A stretch of 9,986 nucleotides of DNA from Bacteroidales bacterium (GTDB lineage: Bacteria; Bacteroidota; Bacteroidia; Bacteroidales; UBA932): the NCBI GenBank assembly GCA_009784635.1, contig WRBG01000060.1:1-9986 (forward strand). Direction: 5' to 3'. Under the pieces are notes generated by a model, which saw nothing but the letters and a program-made list of their open reading frames with translations, did no database searches and had not been told where the DNA came from. Below, in pieces: positions 1-7,707 of this stretch. Each line of letters opens with the position of its first letter. Position 1 is the first letter of the stretch. The translations under genes were made by a program, and so were the position numbers.

Positions 1-20
1 ACGCCCATACTTACAGACCC
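1..20 (-). rRNA. Possible 5' end of 23S rRNA, cut by the window edge
   Basis: Read on the minus strand, the last bases before the edge end in GTAAGTATGGGCGT. This resembles, from memory, the first bases of Bacteroidota 23S rRNA (an AAG...GGGCGT stretch just before ATGGTGGATGCC). The rRNA-type leader immediately upstream (promoter, hairpin, boxA-like element) supports the reading. The exact start cannot be fixed because only about 20 bases are present. Alternatives are that this is still leader or spacer and that 16S rRNA follows further out, or that the resemblance is chance. Confidence 0.33.
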
Positions 21-102
21 AATCTTTTATTTATTTTTTCGCTCGAAATAAATCTCTATTTAATTTAAATCTATCTCTTATTCTTTACCTCTTATTCTCT
101 CT

Positions 103-118
103 CAATACGTCAAGGAAC
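103..118 (-). promoter_or_regulatory. boxA-like rRNA antitermination element
   Basis: The minus strand reads GTTCCTTGACGTATTG. It closely resembles the GTTCTTTGACAT element found in Bacteroidota rRNA leaders and 16S-23S spacers, which corresponds to the E. coli boxA that recruits NusB/S10 for antitermination. It lies about 26-41 bases downstream of the TACCTTTG promoter box and is followed by roughly 100 AT- and purine-rich bases up to the window edge, as expected for a leader RNA. The match is from memory and not from an alignment. Confidence 0.45.
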
Positions 119-123
119 AAAAT

Positions 124-139
124 CCGTTTTCTCAAACGG
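124..139 (-). other. Stem-loop with GAGA (GNRA) loop at the leader RNA 5' end
   Basis: On the minus strand CCGTTT-GAGA-AAACGG forms a perfect 6-bp stem closed by a GAGA tetraloop of the stable GNRA class. It begins only a few bases after the TACCTTTG box (144-151), so it would sit at or very near the 5' end of the leftward transcript. It could protect the RNA end or take part in pre-rRNA folding. It is followed by ATTTTGTT, so an attenuator role cannot be excluded, but the tract is too weak for a convincing terminator. Confidence 0.5.
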
Positions 140-143
140 GCTG

Positions 144-173
144 CAAAGGTAGGGAGTTTTTTTAATTCTGCAA
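144..173 (-). promoter_or_regulatory. Strong Bacteroidota-type promoter firing leftward (rRNA leader)
   Basis: The minus strand has TTG (173-171), a 19-base spacer and TACCTTTG (151-144). This matches the phylum's TTG/TTTG-N19-21-TAnnTTTG promoter recognised by its primary sigma factor. Transcription would start near position 137-140 and run off the left edge through the hairpin and the boxA-like element. It is the best-spaced promoter in the window, consistent with a highly expressed transcript. Confidence 0.65.
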
Positions 174-192
174 GTCTTTTTGAAAAAAATTC

Positions 193-200
193 TAACTTTG
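193..200 (+). promoter_or_regulatory. -7 box (TAACTTTG) of the OPT-pepT unit
   Basis: TAACTTTG is a full match to the TAnnTTTG -7 element. It lies 21 bases before the transporter's ATG, so the leader would be only about 15 nt. No good TTG -33 element is seen at the expected distance; only TCTG at 167-170 (22-base spacer) is available. The promoter may therefore be weaker or need an activator. It is back to back with the leftward promoter at 144-173. Confidence 0.48.
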
Positions 201-221
201 GGCCATTAACATATACATCTA

Positions 222-2213
222 ATGAAACAAGACCAACCTATTCAAGGACTTCCCGAAAACGCCTACCGCGAACTTAAGTCGGGAGAAACGTATCAGCCAA
301 TCATGTCACCCGGGAAAAAGTATCCCGAAGCCACCTTTTGGTCCGTCAGCATAGGCTTGCTTATGACCATTCTGTTTTCTGCCGCCGCCGCCTACCTTGG
401 CTTAAAAGTGGGGCAGGTGTTTGAAGCCGCCATTCCCATTGCTATTCTTGCCGTGGGGCTTTCTACAGGACTTAAGCGCAAGAATGCACTGGGGGAGAAT
501 GTGATTATTCAATCTATCGGAGCGTGCTCGGGAGCCATTGTGGCGGGCACTATTTTTACCCTTCCGGCGCTTTATATCCTTCAGGCAAAATACCCAGAGA
601 TAAGCGTCGATTTTTTCAAAATTTTTATGAGCTCCCTATTGGGCGGCGTTTTGGGGATTCTCTTTTTGATTCCGTTCAGGAAATATTTTGTCTCTGAAAT
701 GCATGGTAAATTTCCTTTTCCCGAAGCCACTGCCACCACTCAAGTATTGGTGAGCGGAGAGACAGGGGGACAAGGGGCTAAATATCTTTTGATTAGTGGG
801 CTGATTGGCGGTGCTTACGATTTTATTGTGGCCTCTTTTGGATGGTGGCAAGAGACGGTAACCACCAGAATCGTTCCGTTTGGAGAGGTCATTGCCGAAA
901 AGGCAAAACTGTTGGTAAAGATAAATGTAGGCGCTGCCGTATTAGGCTTGGGCTATATTATTGGACTGCGGTACGCCTTTATCATTTGTTGTGGTTCGTT
1001 TTTGTCTTGGTTTGTTATTGTCCCGCTTTTGAATCTACTCTTTGGAGGGCAAGTGATTGATTTAATGAATACAGGTTTGATGACGACCATCGGCAGCATG
1101 AGTCCGGAGGTACTCTTTAGAGAGTATGCCCGCCACATTGGTATCGGGGGAATTGCCACTGCCGGAATCATTGGAATCATCAGGTCGTCTAAAATTATTC
1201 GCAGCGCCATAGGATTAGCCGCTAAAGAAATGAAGAGCGGAAAAGGGAGTTCTTCTCACGAAATCCGCACCCAAAGGGACATGTCCATGAAGGTTATTGT
1301 CTTTGGAATCTTAGCAGCTTTGATTGTCATTTTCCTCTTCTTCTTTTTTGGCATTTTGCAAAATATTACACACGCCGTTATTGCCCTTTTGGTGGTGGGA
1401 ATCATTGCCTTTCTCTTTACTACCGTTGCCGCCAACGCCATTGCCATCGTAGGAACCAACCCGGTTAGCGGCATGACTTTAATGACCCTGATTATTACCT
1501 CTGTGATTATGGTTGCCACAGGTCTTTCCGGCACAGCGGGCATGGTGGCGGCGATGATTATTGGAGGGGTGGTTTGTACTGCGCTCTCGATGTCGGGCTG
1601 TTTTGTGACCGACCTAAAAATCGGCTACTGGTTAGGCTCTACTCCGGCGGTGCAACAACGTTGGAAGTTTTTGGGAACCATAGTTGCCGCCGCTACGGTG
1701 GGTTTGGTGATGATGGTATTGAACCAAACGTATGGATTTGTGGGTGAAGGGGCATTGGTAGCGCCTCAGGCAAACGCCATGGCAGCGGTGATTGAGCCTA
1801 TGATGTCCGGAGGTGCCGCTCCTTGGCTCCTGTACGGCATTGGCGCCATCATTGCCACGGTACTCGCCCTTTTCAAAGTGCCCGCGCTCGCCTTTGCGCT
1901 GGGTATGTTTATTCCCTTGGAACTTAACCTTCCGTTATTGGTGGGCGGCGCTGTCAGTTGGTATGTAGGCTCTCGCAGCAAAGACAACGCCATCAATACC
2001 GCCCGTCGCGAAAAAGGCACCCTCATGGCATCCGGATTCATCGCCGGCGGCGCCCTGATGGGTGTGGTAAGCGCCATCATTAAGTTCACAGGCACCGACC
2101 TGACCAACACTGCATGGATGGCCAAGCCTTACGGCGAATGGTTGGCGATAGTCATGTACCTCTTGCTCATCCTCTACTTCTGCCGTGCTGCATTAAAAAC
2201 TAAATCTCAATAA
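222..2213 (+). CDS. OPT-family oligopeptide transporter
   Basis: A 663-residue, highly hydrophobic inner-membrane protein of the OPT family (PF03169), whose members import oligopeptides and in some branches metal-chelate complexes, driven by the proton gradient. Many membrane segments are visible, for example near residues 41-62, 68-82, 95-118, 133-151, 237-275, 355-378, 383-408, 420-455, 485-500, 535-565, 600-620 and 638-655. Family-typical features are the KFPFPEATATTQ stretch at about 163-174 and the GTNPVSGMTLMT stretch at about 411-422. The length matches the usual bacterial size of 600-700. The ATG at 222 follows the TAACTTTG box by 21 bases, with no clear Shine-Dalgarno. The next gene, a tripeptidase 10 bases downstream, points to peptide import as the substrate class, though this is inferred from context. 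Nothing is truncated or unusual. Confidence 0.93.
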   Translation: MKQDQPIQGLPENAYRELKSGETYQPIMSPGKKYPEATFWSVSIGLLMTILFSAAAAYLGLKVGQVFEAAIPIAILAVGLSTGLKRKNALGENVIIQSIGACSGAIVAGTIFTLPALYILQAKYPEISVDFFKIFMSSLLGGVLGILFLIPFRKYFVSEMHGKFPFPEATATTQVLVSGETGGQGAKYLLISGLIGGAYDFIVASFGWWQETVTTRIVPFGEVIAEKAKLLVKINVGAAVLGLGYIIGLRYAFIICCGSFLSWFVIVPLLNLLFGGQVIDLMNTGLMTTIGSMSPEVLFREYARHIGIGGIATAGIIGIIRSSKIIRSAIGLAAKEMKSGKGSSSHEIRTQRDMSMKVIVFGILAALIVIFLFFFFGILQNITHAVIALLVVGIIAFLFTTVAANAIAIVGTNPVSGMTLMTLIITSVIMVATGLSGTAGMVAAMIIGGVVCTALSMSGCFVTDLKIGYWLGSTPAVQQRWKFLGTIVAAATVGLVMMVLNQTYGFVGEGALVAPQANAMAAVIEPMMSGGAAPWLLYGIGAIIATVLALFKVPALAFALGMFIPLELNLPLLVGGAVSWYVGSRSKDNAINTARREKGTLMASGFIAGGALMGVVSAIIKFTGTDLTNTAWMAKPYGEWLAIVMYLLLILYFCRAALKTKSQ

Positions 2214-2223
2214 TTTCACGTTT

Positions 2224-3462
2224 ATGGAATCAATTTTAGATAAATTCTTGAGGTATATATCTTTTGACACCGCCTCAGACCCCGAATCCCAAACGCAGCC
2301 TAGCACGCAAAAACAGCTGGCGCTTTCCATGCAATTGGTTAATGAACTGCACGAAATGGGCGTATCCGACGCTCGGCTTGACGAGCACGGCTATGTCATG
2401 GCCTCTATCCCCTCCAATGTGGAAGGTCCGGTTCCTTCCATCGGTTTTATTGCCCATGTAGACACTGCTCCCGATGCTTCGGGCGCCGACATCCGTCCTC
2501 AGATTATTAAAAACTGGGATGGGAATCCGATTTTGTTACACAAAGAAAAGAACCTGATGCTTGACCCTTTGGATTTTCCCGAAATGACTCGGTACAAAGG
2601 CCAAACCATCATCACTACAGACGGCACCACCCTTTTAGGCGCAGACGACAAGGCGGGCATTGCGGCCATTATGTACGCCGTTCAATACTTGATGCAACAT
2701 CCCGATTTCCCTCGTGGAGCCGTTAAAATCGGCTTTACCCCCGACGAAGAGATTGGGCGCGGAGTAGATAAATTTGACGTCAAAGCCTTTGGGGCCGACT
2801 ACGCCTACACCTTAGATGGCAGTCAGATTGGAGAATTAGAGTATGAAAATTTTAACGCCGCATCGGCCAAAATCCATATTCAAGGACGCAACCTGCATCC
2901 GGGCTATGCCAAGAACAAGATGCTGAATGCAATTATCATCGGCATGGAGCTAAACGCCCTGCTCCCCGCCGTTGAGCGTCCGGAACATACCGAGCATTAC
3001 GAAGGTTTTTACCACATAGTGCTTTTCAAAGGGACGGTAGAAGAAGCCACTGTGCAATATATTATCCGCGACCACGATACCGGCAAGTTTGAACAAAAAA
3101 AGGCTTTTCTGACCCAATGCGTGCAACATATCAACGAAAAATACGGAAACAACATCTTGACTTTAGAGCTTAAAGACCAGTATTACAACATGCGCAAACA
3201 AGTCGAGCCGCACTACCATATTGTAGAGAAAGCCATCCGGGCCATGGAAACAGCCTCCATAACGCCTATCGTAAAACCCATACGCGGAGGCACAGACGGC
3301 GCCAAGCTCTCCTTTATGGGACTGCCCTGCCCCAACATCTTTGCCGGCGGCCACAACTTCCACGGCAAGTTGGAGTACCTGCCGGTGGAAAGCATGGAAA
3401 AAGCGGCCGAAGTGATGCTGAATCTAATAGAACTTTATGCTGACAATGCAACCAAAGCATAA
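2224..3462 (+). CDS. pepT: Peptidase T (tripeptide aminopeptidase, M20 family)
   Basis: A 412-residue cytoplasmic zinc aminopeptidase of family M20B that removes the N-terminal residue from tripeptides. All expected active-site residues are present, with numbering close to the Salmonella/E. coli enzyme: H78 and D80 in AHVDT, D141 in GADDK, E175 and E176 in the DEE of TPDEEIGRG, D198 in TLDG, and H380 in NFHGK. The TTDGTTLLGADDK block at 131-143 is characteristic of PepT. The length agrees with the family (about 408). The ATG at 2224 lies 10 bases after the transporter's stop codon, so the two are almost certainly cotranscribed. The transporter would import small peptides and PepT would hydrolyse tripeptides to amino acid plus dipeptide. 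Its stop codon is 3 bases from that of the convergent TolC-type gene. Confidence 0.96.
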   Translation: MESILDKFLRYISFDTASDPESQTQPSTQKQLALSMQLVNELHEMGVSDARLDEHGYVMASIPSNVEGPVPSIGFIAHVDTAPDASGADIRPQIIKNWDGNPILLHKEKNLMLDPLDFPEMTRYKGQTIITTDGTTLLGADDKAGIAAIMYAVQYLMQHPDFPRGAVKIGFTPDEEIGRGVDKFDVKAFGADYAYTLDGSQIGELEYENFNAASAKIHIQGRNLHPGYAKNKMLNAIIIGMELNALLPAVERPEHTEHYEGFYHIVLFKGTVEEATVQYIIRDHDTGKFEQKKAFLTQCVQHINEKYGNNILTLELKDQYYNMRKQVEPHYHIVEKAIRAMETASITPIVKPIRGGTDGAKLSFMGLPCPNIFAGGHNFHGKLEYLPVESMEKAAEVMLNLIELYADNATKA

Positions 3463-3465
3463 CTC

Positions 3466-4977
3466 CTACCGCACCAACTCGTCGAAATCCACATCCAAGG
3501 GCTGTCTGCGGAAAAAATCGTATTGGGCGGTCTGTCTGATTCGGTAGTAGTACAGCCAATATTTGTACAAGGCGTCCACATAGTTTTGGCGGGAACGGTC
3601 GCGGTCCATTTGGGCGTTGTTCATATCGGTAATGGAAATTCTATCCATTAAAAAGCGTTGCTTAGCAACATCATATCGCCTTTGAGCCAAAGTGTCGGCC
3701 CTAAGCGCAATGCCAAACTGTTGGTGTTGCATGTTAAACTGACGCACGCTCAATACCACTTCCTGCTCAAAGTCAATCATAGCTTGGTCTACCCTTGCCT
3801 TGACCAACTCTTGGTCGGCTTGAGCCATCCTCACCAACCCTTTGCCCCGTCCCCAATCCAAGATGGGAACCGACAAACCAATGCGCACCGTCTGCATATC
3901 GCGGGGATTTCTGTAGGCTTCGGTTAGGTTGTCGGCTACTTGGTTGAGGCCAAAGCTCAAGTTGAGGTTGGCCGAAAATCCCCGATTGGCCCGCTGTTCC
4001 GCTACATTTCTTGCCGCTTGAATGAGTTGCAGTTGCTGGTTCAACAAGGCAGGATTATTCTCTTTGGCCAAAAACAACACCTCGTCAACCGAAAGCCACA
4101 GTTCGGGCAGATGTTCGGGGAGGATGGTCCTTACGGCCGTCCGCTCGTTAAAGCCTAAAAAGGAACGAAATCTGTTTTGCTGGTTCTCAAAACCCAACAA
4201 GGCTTCATTTAGGGCCGAACAAGCGTTGCTGTAATTAAGTTCCGATTGGAGCAGGTCGCTCTCGTCAATAGTGCCCATTTGGTAACGCCCGTAGGCAATT
4301 TTGGCCAAGGTATCGTTGTTGGCTTGGTTAAATTCGGCAATAGCGACCGCCTGTTGGGCCGATGCCAAGCTAAAGAAATAGGAAATCACATTTTGGGATA
4401 AATCCTCCATCTGCTTGATGTAATTTTTCTTGGCCTCTTGATAATAGAGCGGCTCTATCTGTTTGTCCCATTTTCTTTGGTTGACCCCAAAAAGAGATTG
4501 GTGGAGCGAAAAGTTTAAAGGCGTAGACATGTATTCCGCCGCAATCCTGTTGCCCAAGTTGTCGCGAAACCGGTCAATGCGGGATAAAGAGGTTCCTAAT
4601 GAGACCACGCCTCCGGTAGGCAGGTTTTGGCGCATGTAAAATCCGCCCGAAATTTGGCCCGAAAAGTCGGAAGAAAAGTCGTGGCGGGCCTCGCCCGTTT
4701 CGGGGTCGATGGAGGTGACAGAGATAATCTGACGAGAGAAATTGGGGAGGCTGGCGTCAAAGCTCAGCGAGGGCAGAAAAGAGGCGCGATAAGCTTGATT
4801 CCGCCAATATTGCACCATAAAGGCATTGCGCGCCCGAATGGCTTCGGGAGACTGTTTGCGCGCCAATTCAAGGGCTTCTTCTAAAGTAACGGTATACGCC
4901 CTATCGTTCTGAGCCTGCAATCCGCTTAGCGACAACAGCAAGGCCACCGTCCAAAAATATCTATATATTCTATTCAT
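3466..4977 (-). CDS. TolC-family outer-membrane efflux protein
   Basis: 503 residues. The N-terminal signal peptide has positive charge at R3/R6, a hydrophobic core at about 8-20 and probable cleavage after LQA at 20-22. The mature protein opens with YTVTLEEALELARKQSPEAI, the typical start of the first outer-membrane efflux domain (PF02321). The long helical stretches and a second domain from about residue 280 (SVDEVLFLAKENNPALLNQQ) complete the two-repeat TolC architecture, and the length is usual. It would trimerise into a beta-barrel plus periplasmic helical tunnel as the exit duct of the efflux pump. It is the last gene of the operon: its ATG overlaps the end of the permease gene by 8 nt, implying translational coupling. 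The substrate cannot be read from the sequence. Confidence 0.93.
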   Translation of the reverse strand: MNRIYRYFWTVALLLSLSGLQAQNDRAYTVTLEEALELARKQSPEAIRARNAFMVQYWRNQAYRASFLPSLSFDASLPNFSRQIISVTSIDPETGEARHDFSSDFSGQISGGFYMRQNLPTGGVVSLGTSLSRIDRFRDNLGNRIAAEYMSTPLNFSLHQSLFGVNQRKWDKQIEPLYYQEAKKNYIKQMEDLSQNVISYFFSLASAQQAVAIAEFNQANNDTLAKIAYGRYQMGTIDESDLLQSELNYSNACSALNEALLGFENQQNRFRSFLGFNERTAVRTILPEHLPELWLSVDEVLFLAKENNPALLNQQLQLIQAARNVAEQRANRGFSANLNLSFGLNQVADNLTEAYRNPRDMQTVRIGLSVPILDWGRGKGLVRMAQADQELVKARVDQAMIDFEQEVVLSVRQFNMQHQQFGIALRADTLAQRRYDVAKQRFLMDRISITDMNNAQMDRDRSRQNYVDALYKYWLYYYRIRQTAQYDFFRRQPLDVDFDELVR

Positions 4978-6301
4978 ATCTAAGTGATTCTATGGGGTCG
5001 CGCAAAGATGCCCTCTTGGCCGGAGCGTAGCCAAATACCACCCCCACGCCTACCGACACCATAAAGGACAATACAATGGACCAAAAAGATACTAAGGTTT
5101 GGATTTCAAATATACGCTCGATGAAAAACGAGAGGGCTACCCCCAAAAAGACCCCTATCAATCCTCCCGTAACGCTAATCAATATGGCTTCTGCCAAAAA
5201 CTGAGCCACCACGTCAATCTTTTTGGCGCCAATGGCCAAGCGAATCCCTATCTCTTTGGTGCGCTCCATTACGGAGGCAAACATAATATTCATGATTCCA
5301 ATACCCCCTACCAACAAGGAAATACCGGCAATAGCGCCCAAAACAATGTTAAAGATGTCGTTGGAGCGTTGCTGCTGCTTGAGCAACAGTTCGGGCACCG
5401 TTACTTCTACGTCCGCGACCCCTTGATGGCGACGCAACATCATTCGAGACAGGACATTTTGGGTAGCCGGCAACTGCGCGCTTTCGCGTACTTGAACAAT
5501 AATCCGACTTAATTCATGGGAGGGGGCCTCGCTCCGGCTGCTGCCCAATACCACCATGCCGCCAACGCCGCCAAAGCGGAAGACCGAGCCGCCGGAACGG
5601 GCTTTATACCTAAGGGTAAAACTATTAATCGGGATAAAGATTTGGTCGTTATAATCCGACTTGGTTCCCACCCGTTGCAAAACGCCAATTACTTTGAGCC
5701 ACACATCGTTAAACTTAATATAACTTCCCACAGCCGGAACTTTGTTGAAAAATTTAGCCCTAACATTGTGCCCAATCACGCATACCGCCATCTTCTCCCT
5801 TTGGTGGACGTCCGTAAAGAAAGTGCCCGAAGCCAAACTGAGGTTAAAAATGCGGAAATAGTCGTTATCCACCCCCACCATCTTTCCCGGTCTGCCGGCC
5901 CCCAATGCGCTCAAGGTGCCGGAGGTAATCGCTTCGGACGATACATACAACACATCGGGCAACACTTCGCGAATCGCCAGCGCATCCTTTTGGCTAAGTC
6001 CGGGAGAAAATCTTTTCAAACTTCGGTCGCCCTGTTCCCCATCCCTTCCGTCCTCTTCTTCTTTGAGTTTTTCGGGGTCTAAAGGAGCAATGACAATGTT
6101 GTTTACGCCTACCAACTTGATTTGGTCCATAATTTCCTGCTTGGCGCCACGACCTATCGCCATCATGCTAATCACCGCCGCCACCCCAAAAATAATGCCC
6201 AAGGTGGTGAGGAAAGATTTGAGCTTATTGCTGGTAAGCGACTCAAACGCTATCTCTATATCGTGCAGGTAGTGCCGAATAAAGGGCCATTGCATGTTCA
6301 T
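4970..6301 (-). CDS. MacB/FtsX-type ABC transporter permease (no ATPase domain)
   Basis: 443 residues with the MacB membrane half: TM1 at about 28-50 (LTTLGIIFGVAAVISMMAIG), a large periplasmic domain (MacB_PCD) from about 51 to 315, then TM2 at about 316-342, TM3 at about 368-394 and TM4 at about 405-427. Between TM2 and TM3 lies ERTKEIGIRLAIGAKK (346-361), the cytoplasmic coupling segment typical of the family. It ends with the family-typical P-A-K/R-A...DPIESLRYE tail. The periplasmic domain has a charged stretch at 76-97 and a glycine-rich stretch at 237-254. E. coli MacB carries a nucleotide-binding domain at its N-terminus. This protein does not, and no ATPase gene is adjacent. The ATG is 3 nt after the adaptor's stop codon. 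It probably powers substrate extrusion through the adaptor and TolC-type channel by mechanotransmission once an ATPase is supplied. Confidence 0.93.
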   Translation of the reverse strand: MNMQWPFIRHYLHDIEIAFESLTSNKLKSFLTTLGIIFGVAAVISMMAIGRGAKQEIMDQIKLVGVNNIVIAPLDPEKLKEEEDGRDGEQGDRSLKRFSPGLSQKDALAIREVLPDVLYVSSEAITSGTLSALGAGRPGKMVGVDNDYFRIFNLSLASGTFFTDVHQREKMAVCVIGHNVRAKFFNKVPAVGSYIKFNDVWLKVIGVLQRVGTKSDYNDQIFIPINSFTLRYKARSGGSVFRFGGVGGMVVLGSSRSEAPSHELSRIIVQVRESAQLPATQNVLSRMMLRRHQGVADVEVTVPELLLKQQQRSNDIFNIVLGAIAGISLLVGGIGIMNIMFASVMERTKEIGIRLAIGAKKIDVVAQFLAEAILISVTGGLIGVFLGVALSFFIERIFEIQTLVSFWSIVLSFMVSVGVGVVFGYAPAKRASLRDPIESLRYE

Positions 6302-6304
6302 GGG

Positions 6305-7525
6305 CTATCGCTTCTTGGGTTCGGAAAGATATATCTTGTCGCCCTCTCCCAATCCCTTCTCTACCACGCAAAAATTGTCGTTGGACAGGCCAAGTTCCAC
6401 CACCTGCCGGCTTCCGTTGGCGCGATAGACCCAATACTCTTTATCGTCTCCATACACCGCCTCTAAAGGAACGAACAGCCTGTCGGGTTCCGATGCGGTA
6501 ACAATCGTATTGGAGGTGGTCATGGAGGGTTTGAGCAACTGGTCCTCAGTTTCTTCAAGTTTAATCACTACTTCAAACATCTTGGCGCCCGAACCGTAAT
6601 TATTGGCGCCCACGTTAGATACCTCGATTACCCTTCCCGCATAAACCTTATCGGGCAGGGCATCAATGCCGATGCGCACCGTATTTCCCACCTTTACCTT
6701 GTTGATGTCAATCTCGTTCACCTGCGTGGTGGACAAAAGAACCGAGAGGTCGGGCAATGTAGCCACAGTCAAGTCGTTGGTATTGACGGTAGAGCCTACC
6801 CGAAGTTTTTCGCCAAACCAGTTGCGGTGGTAAATCACCATACCCGCCGCCGGCGCTTGAATGACAAAATTTTCGAGCACCTCCAACATCTCATTGTATT
6901 GCCGTTCTTTACGACTCAATTCCAACAGACCGTCCTGCACGTTGGCTTGGGCCTGTTCCACCTTGAGTTGGTAATTCTTTTGCTCCTGCTCCCAATCCCG
7001 CAGGGCCTTGTCCAAGGCATTTTTTACTTGACGTTGTGTGGCGGGTGGCTCATATACCGATTGTTCTACCGCTATCTTTTTCTCCTCCAAATCAAACTGC
7101 ATATTTAACAGTACATTTCGCGCCCCCCTCAAACTAAGGGCCGTATCCAAGAGAATCCGTTCCTGCTTGGCCCGAAGTCCTTCTAATTCATCTTCAAGGT
7201 CTTTGAGGATATTATCGGCAGATGAACGGTCCAAGGTGGCCACATAATCGCCCTCTTTCACCATGGTCCCTTCGGGAACCAAATCTTGAATTTTGATGTC
7301 GCCAAACCGGACATTCCGCGCCCGAATGCCTTGAGGCGCCTCTATTTTTGTTCTGTTTTGCGACGACAACTCTCCGGTTGTCACCACCGTAACCTCAAAG
7401 AGTCCTTTTTGTACCGTGGTAAACTGAGCTTCTTCGCCCAAATCTTTGCGCCATTGGCGCCCAATGAGGACCAACGCAACCGCAGCTATGGCGATAATAC
7501 TGATGGTAAGTCGTTTCTTTTTCAT
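6305..7525 (-). CDS. MacA/HlyD-type periplasmic adaptor (membrane fusion protein)
   Basis: 406 residues from the chosen start. An N-terminal membrane anchor (about 5-22, after KKKR) is followed by the first lipoyl half (about 61-100, with VPEGTMVKEGDYVATLDR). Next comes a helical, coiled-coil-rich hairpin (about 102-218), the second lipoyl half (about 220-250, VIQAPAAGMVIY), a beta-barrel domain (about 262-345) and a C-terminal membrane-proximal domain (about 346-406). This is the usual layout of adaptors that bridge an inner-membrane pump and a TolC channel. An in-frame ATG nine codons upstream (7552) exists, but starting at MKKKRLTIS puts the charged end directly before the anchor, so 7525 is preferred. 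It is the first gene of the three-gene operon. No clear TAnnTTTG box is seen in the 178 bases upstream. Substrate unknown. Confidence 0.93.
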   Translation of the reverse strand: MKKKRLTISIIAIAAVALVLIGRQWRKDLGEEAQFTTVQKGLFEVTVVTTGELSSQNRTKIEAPQGIRARNVRFGDIKIQDLVPEGTMVKEGDYVATLDRSSADNILKDLEDELEGLRAKQERILLDTALSLRGARNVLLNMQFDLEEKKIAVEQSVYEPPATQRQVKNALDKALRDWEQEQKNYQLKVEQAQANVQDGLLELSRKERQYNEMLEVLENFVIQAPAAGMVIYHRNWFGEKLRVGSTVNTNDLTVATLPDLSVLLSTTQVNEIDINKVKVGNTVRIGIDALPDKVYAGRVIEVSNVGANNYGSGAKMFEVVIKLEETEDQLLKPSMTTSNTIVTASEPDRLFVPLEAVYGDDKEYWVYRANGSRQVVELGLSNDNFCVVEKGLGEGDKIYLSEPKKR

Positions 7526-7653
7526 AATGAGGCATAAGGTTTGAGAGGCCAAATGATTGCTTCGGGTATCGAATACCGCGTGTTGGCTAAAATTGCATTT
7601 TGTTCATTATTACGAGTCAAGGTTTTCTTCTCCGTAATGTTGTTCGTCTAAGC

Positions 7654-7707
7654 TTAATTGGGTTCCGACGACAATGCAGCGGCTTCAATGTACCATTTGA
7701 CTTTCAT
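7654..7707 (-). pseudogene. Possible remnant of a RelE/ParE-type toxin gene
   Basis: A 17-codon ORF, MKVKWYIEAAALSSEPN, whose ATG overlaps the antitoxin-like gene's stop codon as ATGA (7704-7707), the arrangement usual for the second gene of a toxin-antitoxin pair. An opening of the MKVxW type is common in ParE/RelE toxins, which are normally about 90-100 residues. After the stop, another frame stays open for about 24 codons (to about 7604; it includes GTQLSLDEQHYGEENLDS), so a frameshifted remnant is possible. The rest of 7526-7653 shows no gene, only a short dyad at 7565-7577. With so few residues the assignment is tentative. It may be a chance ORF. Confidence 0.3.

Noticed and set aside
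5099..6082. Two long plus-strand reading frames (137 and 188 codons) opposite the permease gene
   Set aside because: Their translations show no domain, signal or compositional sense, while the minus strand encodes a complete FtsX/MacB permease over the same bases. They are shadows of a moderately GC-rich gene.
7526..7552. A nine-codon extension of the adaptor protein from ATG 7552
   Set aside because: It would place extra residues before the KKKR charge cluster that normally opens the membrane anchor. MKKKRLTIS at 7525 is the natural start.
7565..7577. Dyad GGTAT-CGA-ATACC upstream of the efflux operon, considered as terminator or operator
   Set aside because: Five base pairs, no T tract and no linked promoter box; too short to separate from chance.
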